Shown here one piece after another: positions 8,218-17,035 of a DNA stretch of 64,000 nucleotides. Each line of letters starts with the position of its first letter. The stretch's first letter is position 1. The DNA is taken from the NCBI GenBank assembly GCA_910586755.1, contig CAJUJM010000050.1, forward strand, positions 62,001 to 126,000, read 5' to 3'. The position numbers and the translations under genes were made by a program. The notes beneath the pieces were generated by a model. That model was not told the origin of the DNA, did not search any database, and worked only from the letters and a program-made list of their open reading frames with translations. This stretch comes from an uncultured Lachnospiraceae bacterium. GTDB lineage: Bacteria; Bacillota; Clostridia; Lachnospirales; Lachnospiraceae.

Positions 8218-10413
8218 TTATACTGATTCTTCCAGGTCCTCTGCTTTTTCCTCCTCCGTAAGGGAAAAATCTCCCACCCTGGTAGTAAACAGAGCGCTGC
8301 TGACAGGCGGCATCAGAAGCGTTAGCTTTCCGTCCCTTACCTGTGCCGGAAGGGTTCCTGCATTGTAGCCTGTCTCCGTAGACATCATAATCCTGCTTAA
8401 GCCTGTGGTCTCTGTAATCCCAATCTGCCAGACCGGAACCTCCACAGTTCGTTCCGCAGTGTCGTTATTCAGGACTATTACACAGCGGTATTCCCCGTCA
8501 ATCCGTCCGTAAGCGATAATTTGGTAATCTGCCAAAAGAGGTTTTAAAGCTCCCCTCCTTAAAGCCGGGATTCGGTTGTGTAACCCGGTCATATACCGGT
8601 GGTATTCAACCAGCTCCAGATTTTCTTTGCCCCAGGGATAGGTCCTTCGACTATCCGGATCGGTAAAGCCGCATAGTCCGGCCTCATCCCCGTAGTAGAT
8701 GGTGGGCGCTCCCGGCCATGTCATCTGAACCATAACCGCTTCCCGCAGCACTCCTAAATTTACACCTTCTGAAGCTGCTTCCGGTCCCAGATCCCCGATT
8801 CGCCCCACTACGTGGTTGGTTCTGGTCAGGAAGCGGGAGTGATCATGGTTGGACAGTTCATTCATGGCAACCAGGACCGAATTAGTTTGCATCCGGCTCA
8901 TATGGTAGATCATGGAGGAAAAAAACACATGGCCGTCTCCCAGCAATCCTTCATTATATTCATCGCTGTGCTTCTCCATACCAGTTAAAAACCAGGTAAG
9001 CGGCTCCATAAAGGCATCATAGTTCATAACAGAATCCCATTGATCGCCCTGCAGCCAGCTAGAAGGGTCTCCATAATGTTCGGCTAAAATCAGTGCATCC
9101 GGATTGGCTTCTTTTACCACTTTGCGGAATTGCTGCCAAAACCCGTGGTTATATTCACCGCTATGGCCCAAGTCTGCCGCCACGTCCAGTCTCCAGCCGT
9201 CTACGCAGTAAGGCTCTGATACCCACTTTCTGGCAATTTCAAAAATATAATTCTCCAGCTTATTAGAACCCTCATAGTTCAGTTTCGGCAGAGTATCGTG
9301 GCCCCACCAGCCATCATAGCTTTCATTATAAGGCCATTTCTCCGGCTCGCCCTCATGGAAACGAAAAAAAGAATTGTAAGGACTTTCCTGAGACACATAG
9401 GCCCCTGTCTCGTAGCTCCCTTCCCGCTCATAAATCCTCTCTCTGTCCAGCCACTTGTTAAAGGATCCGCAGTGATTGAATACGCCGTCAATAATAACCC
9501 GCATCCCTCTCCTGTGCATTTCCTGAACCAGTTCTAAAAACAGGGCGTCGCTGGCTTCCAGATTCTCCCGTGAGGCCGTCCGAACTGCATACCGCTCTGC
9601 CCCATGGTTGTCCTGGGCATCTTCTGCCACAAGGCTTCCGCTATTTTTAACAATCATCCCAAAATGGGGATCAATATGTTCATAGTCCTGGATATCATAT
9701 TTGTGGTTAGACGGGGAAACAAACAACGGATTAAAGTAAATCGCCGACACTCCCAGGCTCTGGATATAATTCAGCTTGTCCAAAACACCCTGTAAATCGC
9801 CGCCATAAAACCGCCCCACATCCATAGCCTTAGGGTATGCATACCAATCTTCCACTCTTTCTACCGGACGGCCAATATATACATACTCATTGTCTAATAC
9901 ATCATTGCTCCTGTCTCCGTTGCAGAACCTGTCCACATATATCTGATACATCACAGCGCCTTTGGCCCACTCCGGCGTGTGAAATCCCGGTGTAATGCAG
10001 AATCCAAAGCATTCCTGATTATCCAGAGTAGCCCCCAGCCGGTTGTAATAGCAAACCTCTCCGTTAAAGATGACTTGAAAATAATACCGGATTTGATCCT
10101 TTCCCACTTCAATGCTGCCACTGTAATAGTCAAACAACTCATCGCTTTCCACCCTGGGAATTTCCTTAAGGATATCCGTACCGTGAATGCCGATAAAGAC
10201 ATGGCTTGCGTTGCCTTTACCGGTGCGAAACCGCAGCACCACGCTGTCTCCTGGTTCCGGTTCCTCCGGTAAACGGTAGTCTCTGGTCTCAGAAGTAAAA
10301 AGCGCCTCCTTCACCAGGACATCCGGATAGCCGGGGCCTGCTTCCTCCTTCGGCTGGCTGTTACCCCGGTAATTGGTTCCATCTATTTTAACGTCGTCAA
10401 AATTCATATACAT
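8218..10413 (-). CDS. GH13 alpha-glycosidase (cyclomaltodextrinase/neopullulanase-like)
   Basis: Probably a cytoplasmic enzyme that hydrolyses maltodextrins, cyclodextrins or pullulan, since no signal peptide is present. The 731 residues comprise an N-terminal beta domain like CBM34 (about 30-150), the (beta/alpha)8 barrel starting at AVMYQIYVDRFCNGD, and a C-terminal beta domain from about 620. GH13 motifs: region I DGVFNHCG, region II DGWRLDVAAD with nucleophile Asp, region III ILAEHYGD with acid/base Glu, region IV ELSNHDHSR with the transition-state Asp. The N-terminal domain plus length favours the neopullulanase subfamily over plain alpha-amylase. GAGGG lies 7 bases before the ATG. It has its own promoter, with a cre-like overlap, and a terminator insulates it from ftsH. 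Confidence 0.9.
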   Translation of the reverse strand: MYMNFDDVKIDGTNYRGNSQPKEEAGPGYPDVLVKEALFTSETRDYRLPEEPEPGDSVVLRFRTGKGNASHVFIGIHGTDILKEIPRVESDELFDYYSGSIEVGKDQIRYYFQVIFNGEVCYYNRLGATLDNQECFGFCITPGFHTPEWAKGAVMYQIYVDRFCNGDRSNDVLDNEYVYIGRPVERVEDWYAYPKAMDVGRFYGGDLQGVLDKLNYIQSLGVSAIYFNPLFVSPSNHKYDIQDYEHIDPHFGMIVKNSGSLVAEDAQDNHGAERYAVRTASRENLEASDALFLELVQEMHRRGMRVIIDGVFNHCGSFNKWLDRERIYEREGSYETGAYVSQESPYNSFFRFHEGEPEKWPYNESYDGWWGHDTLPKLNYEGSNKLENYIFEIARKWVSEPYCVDGWRLDVAADLGHSGEYNHGFWQQFRKVVKEANPDALILAEHYGDPSSWLQGDQWDSVMNYDAFMEPLTWFLTGMEKHSDEYNEGLLGDGHVFFSSMIYHMSRMQTNSVLVAMNELSNHDHSRFLTRTNHVVGRIGDLGPEAASEGVNLGVLREAVMVQMTWPGAPTIYYGDEAGLCGFTDPDSRRTYPWGKENLELVEYHRYMTGLHNRIPALRRGALKPLLADYQIIAYGRIDGEYRCVIVLNNDTAERTVEVPVWQIGITETTGLSRIMMSTETGYNAGTLPAQVRDGKLTLLMPPVSSALFTTRVGDFSLTEEEKAEDLEESV

Positions 10414-10452
10414 ACGTAATCCCTCGAATCTAAGCTGTTCTGCTTATTTACT

Positions 10453-10481
10453 ATTCTATATGATTTTACCCGTTTTCACAA
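10453..10481 (-). promoter_or_regulatory. Promoter for the GH13 alpha-glycosidase, with a cre-like overlap
   Basis: -35 TTGTGA (10476-10481), 17-base spacer, -10 TAGAAT (10453-10458). The spacer and -35 include TGAAAACGGGTAAA (10465-10478), which matches the CcpA cre consensus at 12 of 14 positions; two mismatches make this tentative. No other feature is seen in 10414-10534. Confidence 0.5.
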
Positions 10482-10534
10482 CAACAAAAACAAGTTTCCA
10501 CTCACTCTGATATTTTTGTGATATTTTTGGAAGT

Positions 10535-10564
10535 AAAAAGGCCAGCGGGGTAGCTGGCCTTTTT
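10535..10564 (-). terminator. Bidirectional terminator after ftsH
   Basis: Perfect stem AAAAGGCCAGC / GCTGGCCTTTT with a six-base loop and T-runs on both strands. It ends the spoIIE-tilS-hpt-ftsH transcript about 150 bases after the ftsH stop. Confidence 0.85.
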
Positions 10565-10711
10565 AGGAGAAGGTATTTCGTTTCTTATGGGGTGTAGCAA
10601 AAACTATATAATGTATTGGGGGGGTTACGTCTATTATAATAGCATAAGTCCCGGAAAAAGTGTGCACAAACTTCAACTTTTTTGAAAAAAATTTTTATAC
10701 ATTTTTTCCAA

Positions 10712-12535
10712 CTATAAAACAGCTGCTCCTTCAAGTGATTGGAACAATTCTTCAAATTCCTCCTGCCCAATCTTTTCTTTCTCTATCAGAAGCTTGCTGC
10801 AGGTGTGAAGGAAGGTCTCGTGAGCCATAATAATTTCCCTGGCTTTGGCATAACATTCATCAATAATCCGCTTTACTTCACTGTCAATTACTGTGGCAAC
10901 CGATTCGCCGTAGCTCTTGGTGTGGGCCAAATCCCGGCCAATAAATACTTCATCCTGGTCGCTGCCATAGTTTATCATACCCACTTTCTCAGACATTCCA
11001 TACTGAGTCACCATTGCTCTGGCAATGGCAGTTGCCTGCTTAATATCCTGAGACGCCCCTGCGGTGATATCGTCAAATACAAGCTCCTCTGCAATGCGGC
11101 CGCCCAGAGAAACCATGATATTCTCCAACATCCGTTTCCGGGTCATATAGAGGTCATCCCGTTCCGGTAATGGCATGGTATAGCCCCCGGCCCCGTTTCC
11201 TGTAGGAATAATCGACACAGTATGAACTGGTCCCACCTCCGGAAGGACATGGAACAGCACAGCGTGCCCGGTCTCATGGTAAGCGGTAATTCTTTTATCC
11301 TTTTCGGAAACCACTTTACTCTTTTTCTCGGCTCCGATACCGATTTTGATAAACGCTTTGTCAATATCTGACTGGCAGATAAAGTTCCTGTCATGTCTGG
11401 CTGCCAAAATGGCTGCCTCATTCATCAGGTTTTCCAGATCCGCTCCGGTAAAGCCGGATGTAGTCTGGGATACCCGGCGGAGATCCACGTCATCTGCCAA
11501 CGGCTTATCCTTGGAATGAACCTTTAAGATATCTTCCCGCCCTTTTACATCCGGACGTCCCACAACTACCTTGCGGTCAAAACGGCCGGGACGAAGAATG
11601 GCCGGATCCAGAATATCCACACGGTTGGTTGCCGCCATAACAATGATTCCCTCATTGACTCCAAAACCGTCCATCTCCACCAGCATCTGGTTTAAGGTCT
11701 GCTCCCTCTCATCATGGCCGCCTCCCATACCGGTGCCTCTCCGCCGGGCAACTGCATCAATCTCATCGATAAATACAATACAGGGTGCATTTTTCTTAGC
11801 ATTTTCAAACAAATCCCGGACACGGGATGCGCCCACGCCTACAAACATCTCCACAAAGTCAGAACCGGAAATAGAGAAAAAGGGAACTCCTGCTTCCCCT
11901 GCGACTGCCTTGGCAAGCAGAGTTTTTCCCGTTCCTGGCGGGCCCTCTAAAAGCAGTCCTTTTGGAATCCTGGCTCCTAAAGCCGTGTACTTGCGGGGAT
12001 TTTTAAGAAAATCCACCACTTCCTCCAGCTCTTCTTTTTCTTCCTCCAGACCGGCTACCATCTCAAAATTCACCTTATTGTCCCTGGTCATCCGGGCCCG
12101 GCTTTTGCCGAAGTTCATCATCTTGGCATTACTGCCGCCGGATGCGGCCCGCATATTCATGATGTTAAAAATTACCATAATGACAACGGCTGATAAAATT
12201 ACCGGCAGGAAAATGGAAAGGATATAGTTTTCCTGGGGAACATCAAAAAGGACGTAATCGATCCCTCTCTGTTTTAACTGATTCTGCGCCTCTACCACAT
12301 CTGATACATAGACAGAGCTGGTTGCTCCTCCGGGATACTGAAGCTCTACCTTCCCAGTTGGCGCTGCCTCGTTCTGCCTTACCCAGACTGCCTCATAATT
12401 CCCGGCATCCAATGCCTGATAATATTCCTGCTCACTGAGGGCATCATTATTACGGCCGGTTAACGTGGTGATCATCAGTACAATCAGCACAATAATCAGC
12501 ACAAAACCGAACCCTCTGTATTGCTGCTGTTTCAA
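10712..12535 (-). CDS. ftsH: ATP-dependent zinc metalloprotease FtsH
   Basis: Membrane-anchored AAA+ protease that extracts and degrades membrane and regulatory proteins. At 607 residues it is slightly short but complete. Membrane helix 1 is at about 8-24, an extracytoplasmic loop follows to about 100, and helix 2 spans about 102-124. The AAA domain has Walker A GPPGTGKT (about 199-206), Walker [12 protein letters not shown], and second region of homology [20 protein letters not shown]. The zinc motif HETGH (about 421-425) and the later Asp-containing helix complete the protease domain. It lies 12 bases after hpt, as in Bacillus subtilis (tilS-hprT-ftsH). Confidence 0.98.
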   Translation of the reverse strand: MKQQQYRGFGFVLIIVLIVLMITTLTGRNNDALSEQEYYQALDAGNYEAVWVRQNEAAPTGKVELQYPGGATSSVYVSDVVEAQNQLKQRGIDYVLFDVPQENYILSIFLPVILSAVVIMVIFNIMNMRAASGGSNAKMMNFGKSRARMTRDNKVNFEMVAGLEEEKEELEEVVDFLKNPRKYTALGARIPKGLLLEGPPGTGKTLLAKAVAGEAGVPFFSISGSDFVEMFVGVGASRVRDLFENAKKNAPCIVFIDEIDAVARRRGTGMGGGHDEREQTLNQMLVEMDGFGVNEGIIVMAATNRVDILDPAILRPGRFDRKVVVGRPDVKGREDILKVHSKDKPLADDVDLRRVSQTTSGFTGADLENLMNEAAILAARHDRNFICQSDIDKAFIKIGIGAEKKSKVVSEKDKRITAYHETGHAVLFHVLPEVGPVHTVSIIPTGNGAGGYTMPLPERDDLYMTRKRMLENIMVSLGGRIAEELVFDDITAGASQDIKQATAIARAMVTQYGMSEKVGMINYGSDQDEVFIGRDLAHTKSYGESVATVIDSEVKRIIDECYAKAREIIMAHETFLHTCSKLLIEKEKIGQEEFEELFQSLEGAAVL

Positions 12536-12547
12536 AAAATTGCCTCC

Positions 12548-13078
12548 TTACTGTTCCAGTTCTACTACCCCGATGTACGGCAAATTCCGGTATTTCTGGT
12601 CATAATCCAGGCCATAGCCTACTACAAATTTGTCGGGAATAGTAAAGCAGGTGTAATCCACCTTAACCTGCTTTTTCACACGGCGCTCCGGCTTATCTAA
12701 AAGCGTGCAGAGCTTAATTCCATTGGGGTTTCTCTTTTGCAAAATCTCAATCAGGTAGGACAGCGTCCGCCCGGAGTCAATAATGTCCTCAACAATCAGA
12801 ACATTCTTTCCCTCCAACGGTTCGTCTAAGTCTTTAACAATCTTTACAACGCCGCTGGACTCCATGCCGCTGCCGTAGCTGGATACGGACATAAAATCCA
12901 GGCTCACAGGCATGGACAAACGTTTTGCCAGCTCACAGGTAAAAAACACGCCGCCTTTCAGGATACAGATTAAATGGATGGGCTTTCCGGCATAATCTGC
13001 GTTGATCTGCGCCGCAACCTCGTTGATTCTTGCATCGACTTCTTCTTCTGACAATAATACGCGAATCTTATCCTCCAT
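12548..13078 (-). CDS. hpt: Hypoxanthine phosphoribosyltransferase
   Basis: Purine-salvage enzyme that makes IMP/GMP from hypoxanthine/guanine and PRPP. The 176 residues include the PRPP-binding motif VLIVEDIIDSGRTLSYL (about 92-108), the early CILKGGVFF loop and the flexible-loop segment MSVSSYGSG, all typical of type I hypoxanthine PRTases. The ATG lies inside the last codons of tilS (11-base overlap), preceded by GGAGGAG, so the two are coupled. Confidence 0.97.
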   Translation of the reverse strand: MEDKIRVLLSEEEVDARINEVAAQINADYAGKPIHLICILKGGVFFTCELAKRLSMPVSLDFMSVSSYGSGMESSGVVKIVKDLDEPLEGKNVLIVEDIIDSGRTLSYLIEILQKRNPNGIKLCTLLDKPERRVKKQVKVDYTCFTIPDKFVVGYGLDYDQKYRNLPYIGVVELEQ

Positions 13079-14444
13079 GATTTTCTCCTCCGTTTAATTT
13101 TGCTTGAAGTATGGTTGCCGTCTGGGGGCCTATCTTATAGTATTCACTAATCCGATATCCAATGATCCACAAAACATGGCTTCCCTCTGCCAAAAGAAAA
13201 ATGGAATCCCGTCTGGCAGCAGGGATCTTTTCGTCAATCATATAGGCCTTTACGCTCTTCCTTCCGCCTCCGGCCAGAGTAATATAATCTCCTGTCCTTC
13301 GTGTGCGTACAGACAACATACCCTTTATTTTATCATAGTCAAACCATTTCGTATACTGGTTTTTGGGAAATTCCTGGTTTTCCTGGCTCTTTTCCCTTGG
13401 AAATACGGTGATTTCCAAAGGAATCTCTGTCTCATGATCTGGTGGGACAGACTTTATGTCCACTCTTTTCTCAATCCTCAGCCCCATATATTCCCGTTCC
13501 GCCCGGATTCCGCCGGGAAGATCTGCCCGGCGTCCCACCGATCCCTTTAAGAGATCCAGCAGAGCTTCTACATGGCGGGAGGACAAATCTTTTTCGGATC
13601 CGGCAGCGGCTGTCAGCATCCGGCGCAGCACATAGGCCTGCAGAATCTCCGGTTCCTCTAAAAGCTCTTTTGGCGCCAGTCCGGGGCTGTCCTCTAATAT
13701 ATGGCTGTTCATCCAGAAGGCGGCAGCGGTTTGAAGAAACTCGTCCGCCTGTCGGATTTTCTCTCCTGCCTGCCGGATATGCCGGCTGGCTTTCGGGTTA
13801 ATTTCTTTTACTATTTCAGGGAGAATCTGGCAGCGCATCCGGTTCCTGGTATAATCCCGGGACTGGTTGGTAGAATCCTCACAATATTCCAGCCCGTTTT
13901 CATCCAAATACTGTAATATCTCTTCTCTGGTGACACAAAGAACAGGGCGCACAATCCTCCCCCGAACAGGACGGATCCCCCCCATTCCCTGCAGCCCGGA
14001 TCCCCGGAACAGGTTGTACAAAATAGTCTCGGCACTGTCATCTCCATGATGGGCTGTGGCAATCTTAACCGGGAAGCCCGTCTCTTTCTCCCAACCCTCG
14101 GCCTCCTGCTCTAAAAGCTGGTATCGGAGAACTCTTCCTGCCTCTTCTTCTGACAGAGAATTGGCTTTGGCATACTCCCTCACCCGGGCGTAAAGCACCT
14201 GGCAGGGAACCTCCAGTTTGCTGCACAGCGCCTTGGTAAACTCTGCATCCCGATCTGCTTCATCCCCTCTTAGTCCATGGTGGACATGGACTGCCCGCAT
14301 CTTCAGGGAGTATTTCTCCCTCAGCCCTGCCAAAAGATGAAGAAGGCATACAGAATCGGCCCCGCCTGATACAGCAGCTATAATCCCGTCTCCCGGCCGG
14401 AGCATATGATTTATTTTAATATAGTTTTCTACCGTATCTTTCAT
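13068..14444 (-). CDS. tilS: tRNA(Ile)-lysidine synthetase
   Basis: Modifies C34 of the CAU-anticodon tRNA-Ile to lysidine, so that it reads AUA codons; essential in most bacteria. The N-terminal PP-loop ATPase has AAVSGGADSVCLLHLL (about residues 22-37), followed by HVHHGLRGDEADRDAEF and TAHHGDDSAETILYNLFRGSG. The C-terminal tRNA-binding TilS domains occupy about 330-455. I place the start at ATG 14444 (458 residues); a TTG six codons upstream at 14462 is possible but has a poor ribosome site. It overlaps hpt by 11 bases. Confidence 0.95.
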   Translation of the reverse strand: MKDTVENYIKINHMLRPGDGIIAAVSGGADSVCLLHLLAGLREKYSLKMRAVHVHHGLRGDEADRDAEFTKALCSKLEVPCQVLYARVREYAKANSLSEEEAGRVLRYQLLEQEAEGWEKETGFPVKIATAHHGDDSAETILYNLFRGSGLQGMGGIRPVRGRIVRPVLCVTREEILQYLDENGLEYCEDSTNQSRDYTRNRMRCQILPEIVKEINPKASRHIRQAGEKIRQADEFLQTAAAFWMNSHILEDSPGLAPKELLEEPEILQAYVLRRMLTAAAGSEKDLSSRHVEALLDLLKGSVGRRADLPGGIRAEREYMGLRIEKRVDIKSVPPDHETEIPLEITVFPREKSQENQEFPKNQYTKWFDYDKIKGMLSVRTRRTGDYITLAGGGRKSVKAYMIDEKIPAARRDSIFLLAEGSHVLWIIGYRISEYYKIGPQTATILQAKLNGGENHGG

Positions 14445-14479
14445 ATCCTTTCCATCCTGCAATTTGTGAAAACCTGCCT

Positions 14480-15892
14480 TTATTTTTTCCAGATTCCTGC
14501 CGTCAGCACAGTCATATCATCCCGGATTTCTTCCCCGAAAGAACAGGCGAATTCCAGCACCCGGCCAGCCAGCTCTTTAGGCGGGCAGAATGGCTGCATG
14601 TCCAAAAACTCTCTCAGGACTTCTTCTTTGTCATCGCCGGGAAGCCCGTCTAATACGCCGTCGCTGACCATAATCACCCGATTGTCATCCCATAGCTTTC
14701 TGGATAAAAGAACCGGCTCAATGGGATTTAGAATCCCCATAGGCACATCACAGGCTTCCAGCAGCTCTACTCCGTCCTCACTTTTGATAAAGGTAGCTGC
14801 GGCTCCCAGCTTCATAGCTTCTAATACTCCTGTGTTTAAATCAATACAGCACAGATCCAGGGTGGCCGGATGCTGCTCCGTCCCGGTGAGAAGAAGAACT
14901 GTATTTACCAGTTTTAAGGCAGCCCTGGCAGAAAACCCGGTTTCCAGCAGCTGTTCTGTCAGTTCAATAACCCGCTGGCTCTCCCGGGAAGCCGTCTCCC
15001 CGCTTCCCATTCCATCAGACAGGCTCATAATCACCTGTCCCTCCGGGTTTTGCCCAAAAGTATAATTATCTCCGGATACTTCCTGACCATCCTTGGCCGT
15101 CCAGGCCACACCGTAAAGCATCTGATAGCGCCCTGCTTCCACCAGCCGGATCACGGATGGCTGACGGCCGATTACATTGCGGCTGTCCTTTGCCGCCCGC
15201 CACTCCTGGCCGTCCATAAGCTTTTCCATAATTCCGGCCGCCTCGTTAGCCGTGATGCAGGCTCCTCCCAGCATATGAAGGGTCAGATAGGCTTCCCGGC
15301 GTTTATTTTCATATTCCAGCACCAGAAGGTTGTCCACTGCCACATGATTTCGCCGGAACGAGCGCTTAATACTCTCCTCCCACAGGCTGGTTACATCTGC
15401 CGCCGCTTCCATCTGGCGGGAAAATTCCTCTAAAATCAGCGCCAGCTCCCGAAACTGAACCATTACTGCATCCCGGCTTTCCAAAAACCGGTTTTTCCAG
15501 GTGAGATTCATGGTAGCCCGCCCCAAATTCCGGTTTAGCTGATGCATATAGGTTTCCCGCCTTCCACAGGTTTCCAAAAATAATCGGGGCATGTCCTCAT
15601 CCCGAACCTTTCCATTTTGCTCAAATGCCCTGAGAAGGTAGTATAAATAATAGCTGTCCTCTTTCTCGCTGTCTGCCGGCAGACTGCACCGTCCGCAGTC
15701 GCCGCACACCATAGCCGCCGCAGTCTGCATCGCCATCTTTGCATCCTCTTTGGACAAGCGGCCTGTTTCATCTTCATCTGAAAACGATCTGGCAAGCTGG
15801 CTTAAGGATGCCGCCATGCCGCTTAGCCTGCTGGCCGTATATACATTCACGTCCGCCATATCCCGGCGGCCTGTTTTTCGTTTTATAAGCAC
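14480..15892 (-). CDS. spoIIE: SpoIIE-family PP2C serine phosphatase without the membrane domain
   Basis: By position (yabP-yabQ-divIC-spoIIE-tilS-hpt-ftsH) and sequence this is SpoIIE, the phosphatase that dephosphorylates SpoIIAA and so activates sigma-F in the forespore. The C-terminal PP2C domain (about 240-470) has SLSDGMGSGETASRESQRV and IMVSDGVLDGLPGDD with metal-binding Asp residues. The N-terminal half resembles the SpoIIE central regulatory region. At 470 residues it lacks the roughly 320-residue, ten-helix membrane part found in Bacillus SpoIIE, and no hydrophobic segment is visible. The GTG start is supported by AGGAGGG 6 bases upstream. A promoter with 21-base spacing and an RBS-masking hairpin precede it. 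A vegetative SpoIIE-like phosphatase is an alternative, but the context argues for sporulation. Confidence 0.88.
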   Translation of the reverse strand: MLIKRKTGRRDMADVNVYTASRLSGMAASLSQLARSFSDEDETGRLSKEDAKMAMQTAAAMVCGDCGRCSLPADSEKEDSYYLYYLLRAFEQNGKVRDEDMPRLFLETCGRRETYMHQLNRNLGRATMNLTWKNRFLESRDAVMVQFRELALILEEFSRQMEAAADVTSLWEESIKRSFRRNHVAVDNLLVLEYENKRREAYLTLHMLGGACITANEAAGIMEKLMDGQEWRAAKDSRNVIGRQPSVIRLVEAGRYQMLYGVAWTAKDGQEVSGDNYTFGQNPEGQVIMSLSDGMGSGETASRESQRVIELTEQLLETGFSARAALKLVNTVLLLTGTEQHPATLDLCCIDLNTGVLEAMKLGAAATFIKSEDGVELLEACDVPMGILNPIEPVLLSRKLWDDNRVIMVSDGVLDGLPGDDKEEVLREFLDMQPFCPPKELAGRVLEFACSFGEEIRDDMTVLTAGIWKK

Positions 15893-15897
15893 AAAAA

Positions 15898-15938
15898 TCC
15901 CTCCTAACCTGCGTTACATTATATACAAGCTGGAGGGA
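15898..15938 (-). promoter_or_regulatory. Hairpin able to mask the spoIIE ribosome site in read-through RNA
   Basis: TCCCTCC (15932-15938, minus strand) is exactly complementary to GGAGGGA (15898-15904), the spoIIE ribosome site; a T5 run and the GTG start follow at once. The upstream arm lies inside the spacer of the spoIIE promoter, so only transcripts coming from divIC would carry both arms. RNA started at the spoIIE promoter would have a free ribosome site. Confidence 0.6.
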
Positions 15939-15950
15939 AATATTTGTCAA
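15918..15950 (-). promoter_or_regulatory. spoIIE promoter with 21-base spacing (Spo0A-type)
   Basis: Minus strand: perfect -35 TTGACA (15945-15950) and perfect -10 TATAAT (15918-15923), 21 bases apart instead of 17. In Bacillus subtilis the spoIIE and spoIIG promoters have this abnormal 21-22-base spacing and need Spo0A~P with sigma-A. A near-match to the 0A box lies upstream at 15976-15983. A 17-base alternative -10 (TGTATA) overlaps. Confidence 0.7.
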
Positions 15951-15975
15951 TTAGAGAAAGAAATTTCTTCAAATC

Positions 15976-15983
15976 TTCCGACA
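15976..15983 (-). promoter_or_regulatory. Candidate Spo0A box upstream of spoIIE
   Basis: TGTCGGAA on the minus strand within TTTTGTCGGAAGA, against the 0A-box core TGTCGAA (six of seven). It lies about 65-70 bases before the expected transcription start. One box alone is weak evidence; its position relative to the promoter supports it. Confidence 0.45.
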
Positions 15984-16059
15984 AAAGCCGCCTAATTACT
16001 GTAAAAGATCACCGCCGGCAGGCGGCATAGATTCAGGGATGCCCCCTGGGCCTGACCGT

Positions 16060-16395
16060 TTACTCTGCATTACTTGGCTTTAGCAATATTTCGCCCGGAT
16101 CCACCAGGCCAAGTTTTTCCTTCGCTACTTCTCTGATATATTCATCTGTCTGGACATATTTGCGCTCTGCTTCCAAATCTGCCGCCCGCTGAAGCTCTTT
16201 CTCCTTGATATCGTTTAAGGTGTCCAAACGGATCTGGTAGTTCTGATCAATGGTCTTCAAAGAGCTTCCCTTGATGTTAACGACCAGAGCAAGACTAAAC
16301 ACTACCATGGTAATCCCCAAAAGCGCCATGCGGTTGCCCCATTTATCTTTTTTCTGTGCTCGTGACCGTTTTATTGATCTCACTGCCTTCCTCAT
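16060..16395 (-). CDS. divIC: Septum-formation initiator DivIC/FtsB family
   Basis: Bitopic division protein that joins FtsL and DivIB in the divisome. The 111 residues have a basic cytoplasmic N-terminus (to about 22), one membrane helix (about 23-41) and an extracytoplasmic coiled coil rich in Leu/Glu/Arg (about 45-85), ending with the family motif AKEKLGLVDPGEILLK. The assigned ATG overlaps the end of yabQ by 53 bases and has no obvious ribosome site. Residue 23 (16329) is an alternative ATG, though it would remove the cytoplasmic tail. Coupling to yabQ translation is likely. A weak stem CCGCC/GGCGG follows the stop (about 16011-16024). Confidence 0.9.
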   Translation of the reverse strand: MRKAVRSIKRSRAQKKDKWGNRMALLGITMVVFSLALVVNIKGSSLKTIDQNYQIRLDTLNDIKEKELQRAADLEAERKYVQTDEYIREVAKEKLGLVDPGEILLKPSNAE

Positions 16396-16735
16396 TTCTA
16401 AATCGAATCTTGTGTAGCTTCATTCTAATCCATTCTACCAGTTTTTTCAATAGTTTCAGGTAAATTCGGCTGAAAAACCGGTCATATATCACCATTCCGG
16501 CAAAAGTACCGGCAATAATGTACCATCTCAAACTCCCGTCATTCTCCTGGTATAAAAGAAGGAACGTGGTAATCCCGGCATACAACCAGTAAATAAAATC
16601 CTCCGCCCCTACCCAGAAACTGCCATGCCGGATCAAGATCCGGAATATCCGGAGAACGTCATAGCACATCATCAGCCAGGCCCCCACAAGAAGGCTGGAC
16701 AAGGTAATCTGAACCTCTCTAAGCAAGCCGTCCAT
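16343..16735 (-). CDS. yabQ: Sporulation protein YabQ
   Basis: Membrane protein needed for spore cortex formation in Bacillus; expressed in the mother cell and located at the forespore membrane there. The 130 residues show hydrophobic stretches at about 8-27, 45-58 and 64-82, then a basic tail; the opening REVQITLSSLLVGAWLMMCYD is family-typical. I start it at ATG 16735, just after the yabP stop. The open frame extends further upstream, but that part only overlaps yabP in another frame and does not look like YabQ. Confidence 0.88.
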   Translation of the reverse strand: MDGLLREVQITLSSLLVGAWLMMCYDVLRIFRILIRHGSFWVGAEDFIYWLYAGITTFLLLYQENDGSLRWYIIAGTFAGMVIYDRFFSRIYLKLLKKLVEWIRMKLHKIRFRNEEGSEINKTVTSTEKR

Positions 16736-16745
16736 AGATTCCCGC

Positions 16746-17030
16746 CTACTTAAACAGCCGGGAAAGCATGGATTCCCCGGCCCTTCTGATAGACTCATTG
16801 GAAGAATAAGCCAGACTGTCCACTGTGCCGTCAACATCTACCTCTCCCTTTTCAATCGTCAGCCTGCTTACGTGGAGGTCTTTTCCCTTCAAAGTCAAAA
16901 GCCCCATGTCTGTGTCCAGAATCACCTGACTCTCATCAAAGGAGACTACATCCGTCACTCCGGTTATACTGACATTCCCCCTGTTTTGAAGGAATAATTT
17001 ATGCATACGCCCGCCCAGCTTTTCTTCCAT
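16746..17030 (-). CDS. yabP: Sporulation protein YabP
   Basis: Small YabP/YqfC-family protein, required for cortex formation and thought to act at the forespore surface with YabQ. The 94 residues contain the family core LFLQNRGNVSITGVTDVVSF and LLTLKGKDLHVSRLTIEKG. The ribosome site AGGAGG 7 bases before ATG lies in the 3' arm of a 20-bp hairpin that ends in five T residues directly before the ATG (separate entry). The gene should therefore be silent in transcripts reading through from hup-rqcP. Confidence 0.93.
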   Translation of the reverse strand: MEEKLGGRMHKLFLQNRGNVSITGVTDVVSFDESQVILDTDMGLLTLKGKDLHVSRLTIEKGEVDVDGTVDSLAYSSNESIRRAGESMLSRLFK

Positions 17031-17035
17031 AAAAA

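Noticed and set aside
11571..12227. 218-codon open frame on the plus strand
   Set aside because: Antisense to ftsH, with low-complexity Ser/Pro/Arg composition and no ribosome site.
14406..15065. 219-codon open frame on the plus strand
   Set aside because: Antisense to spoIIE and the tilS start; Ser/Arg-rich shadow without homology features.
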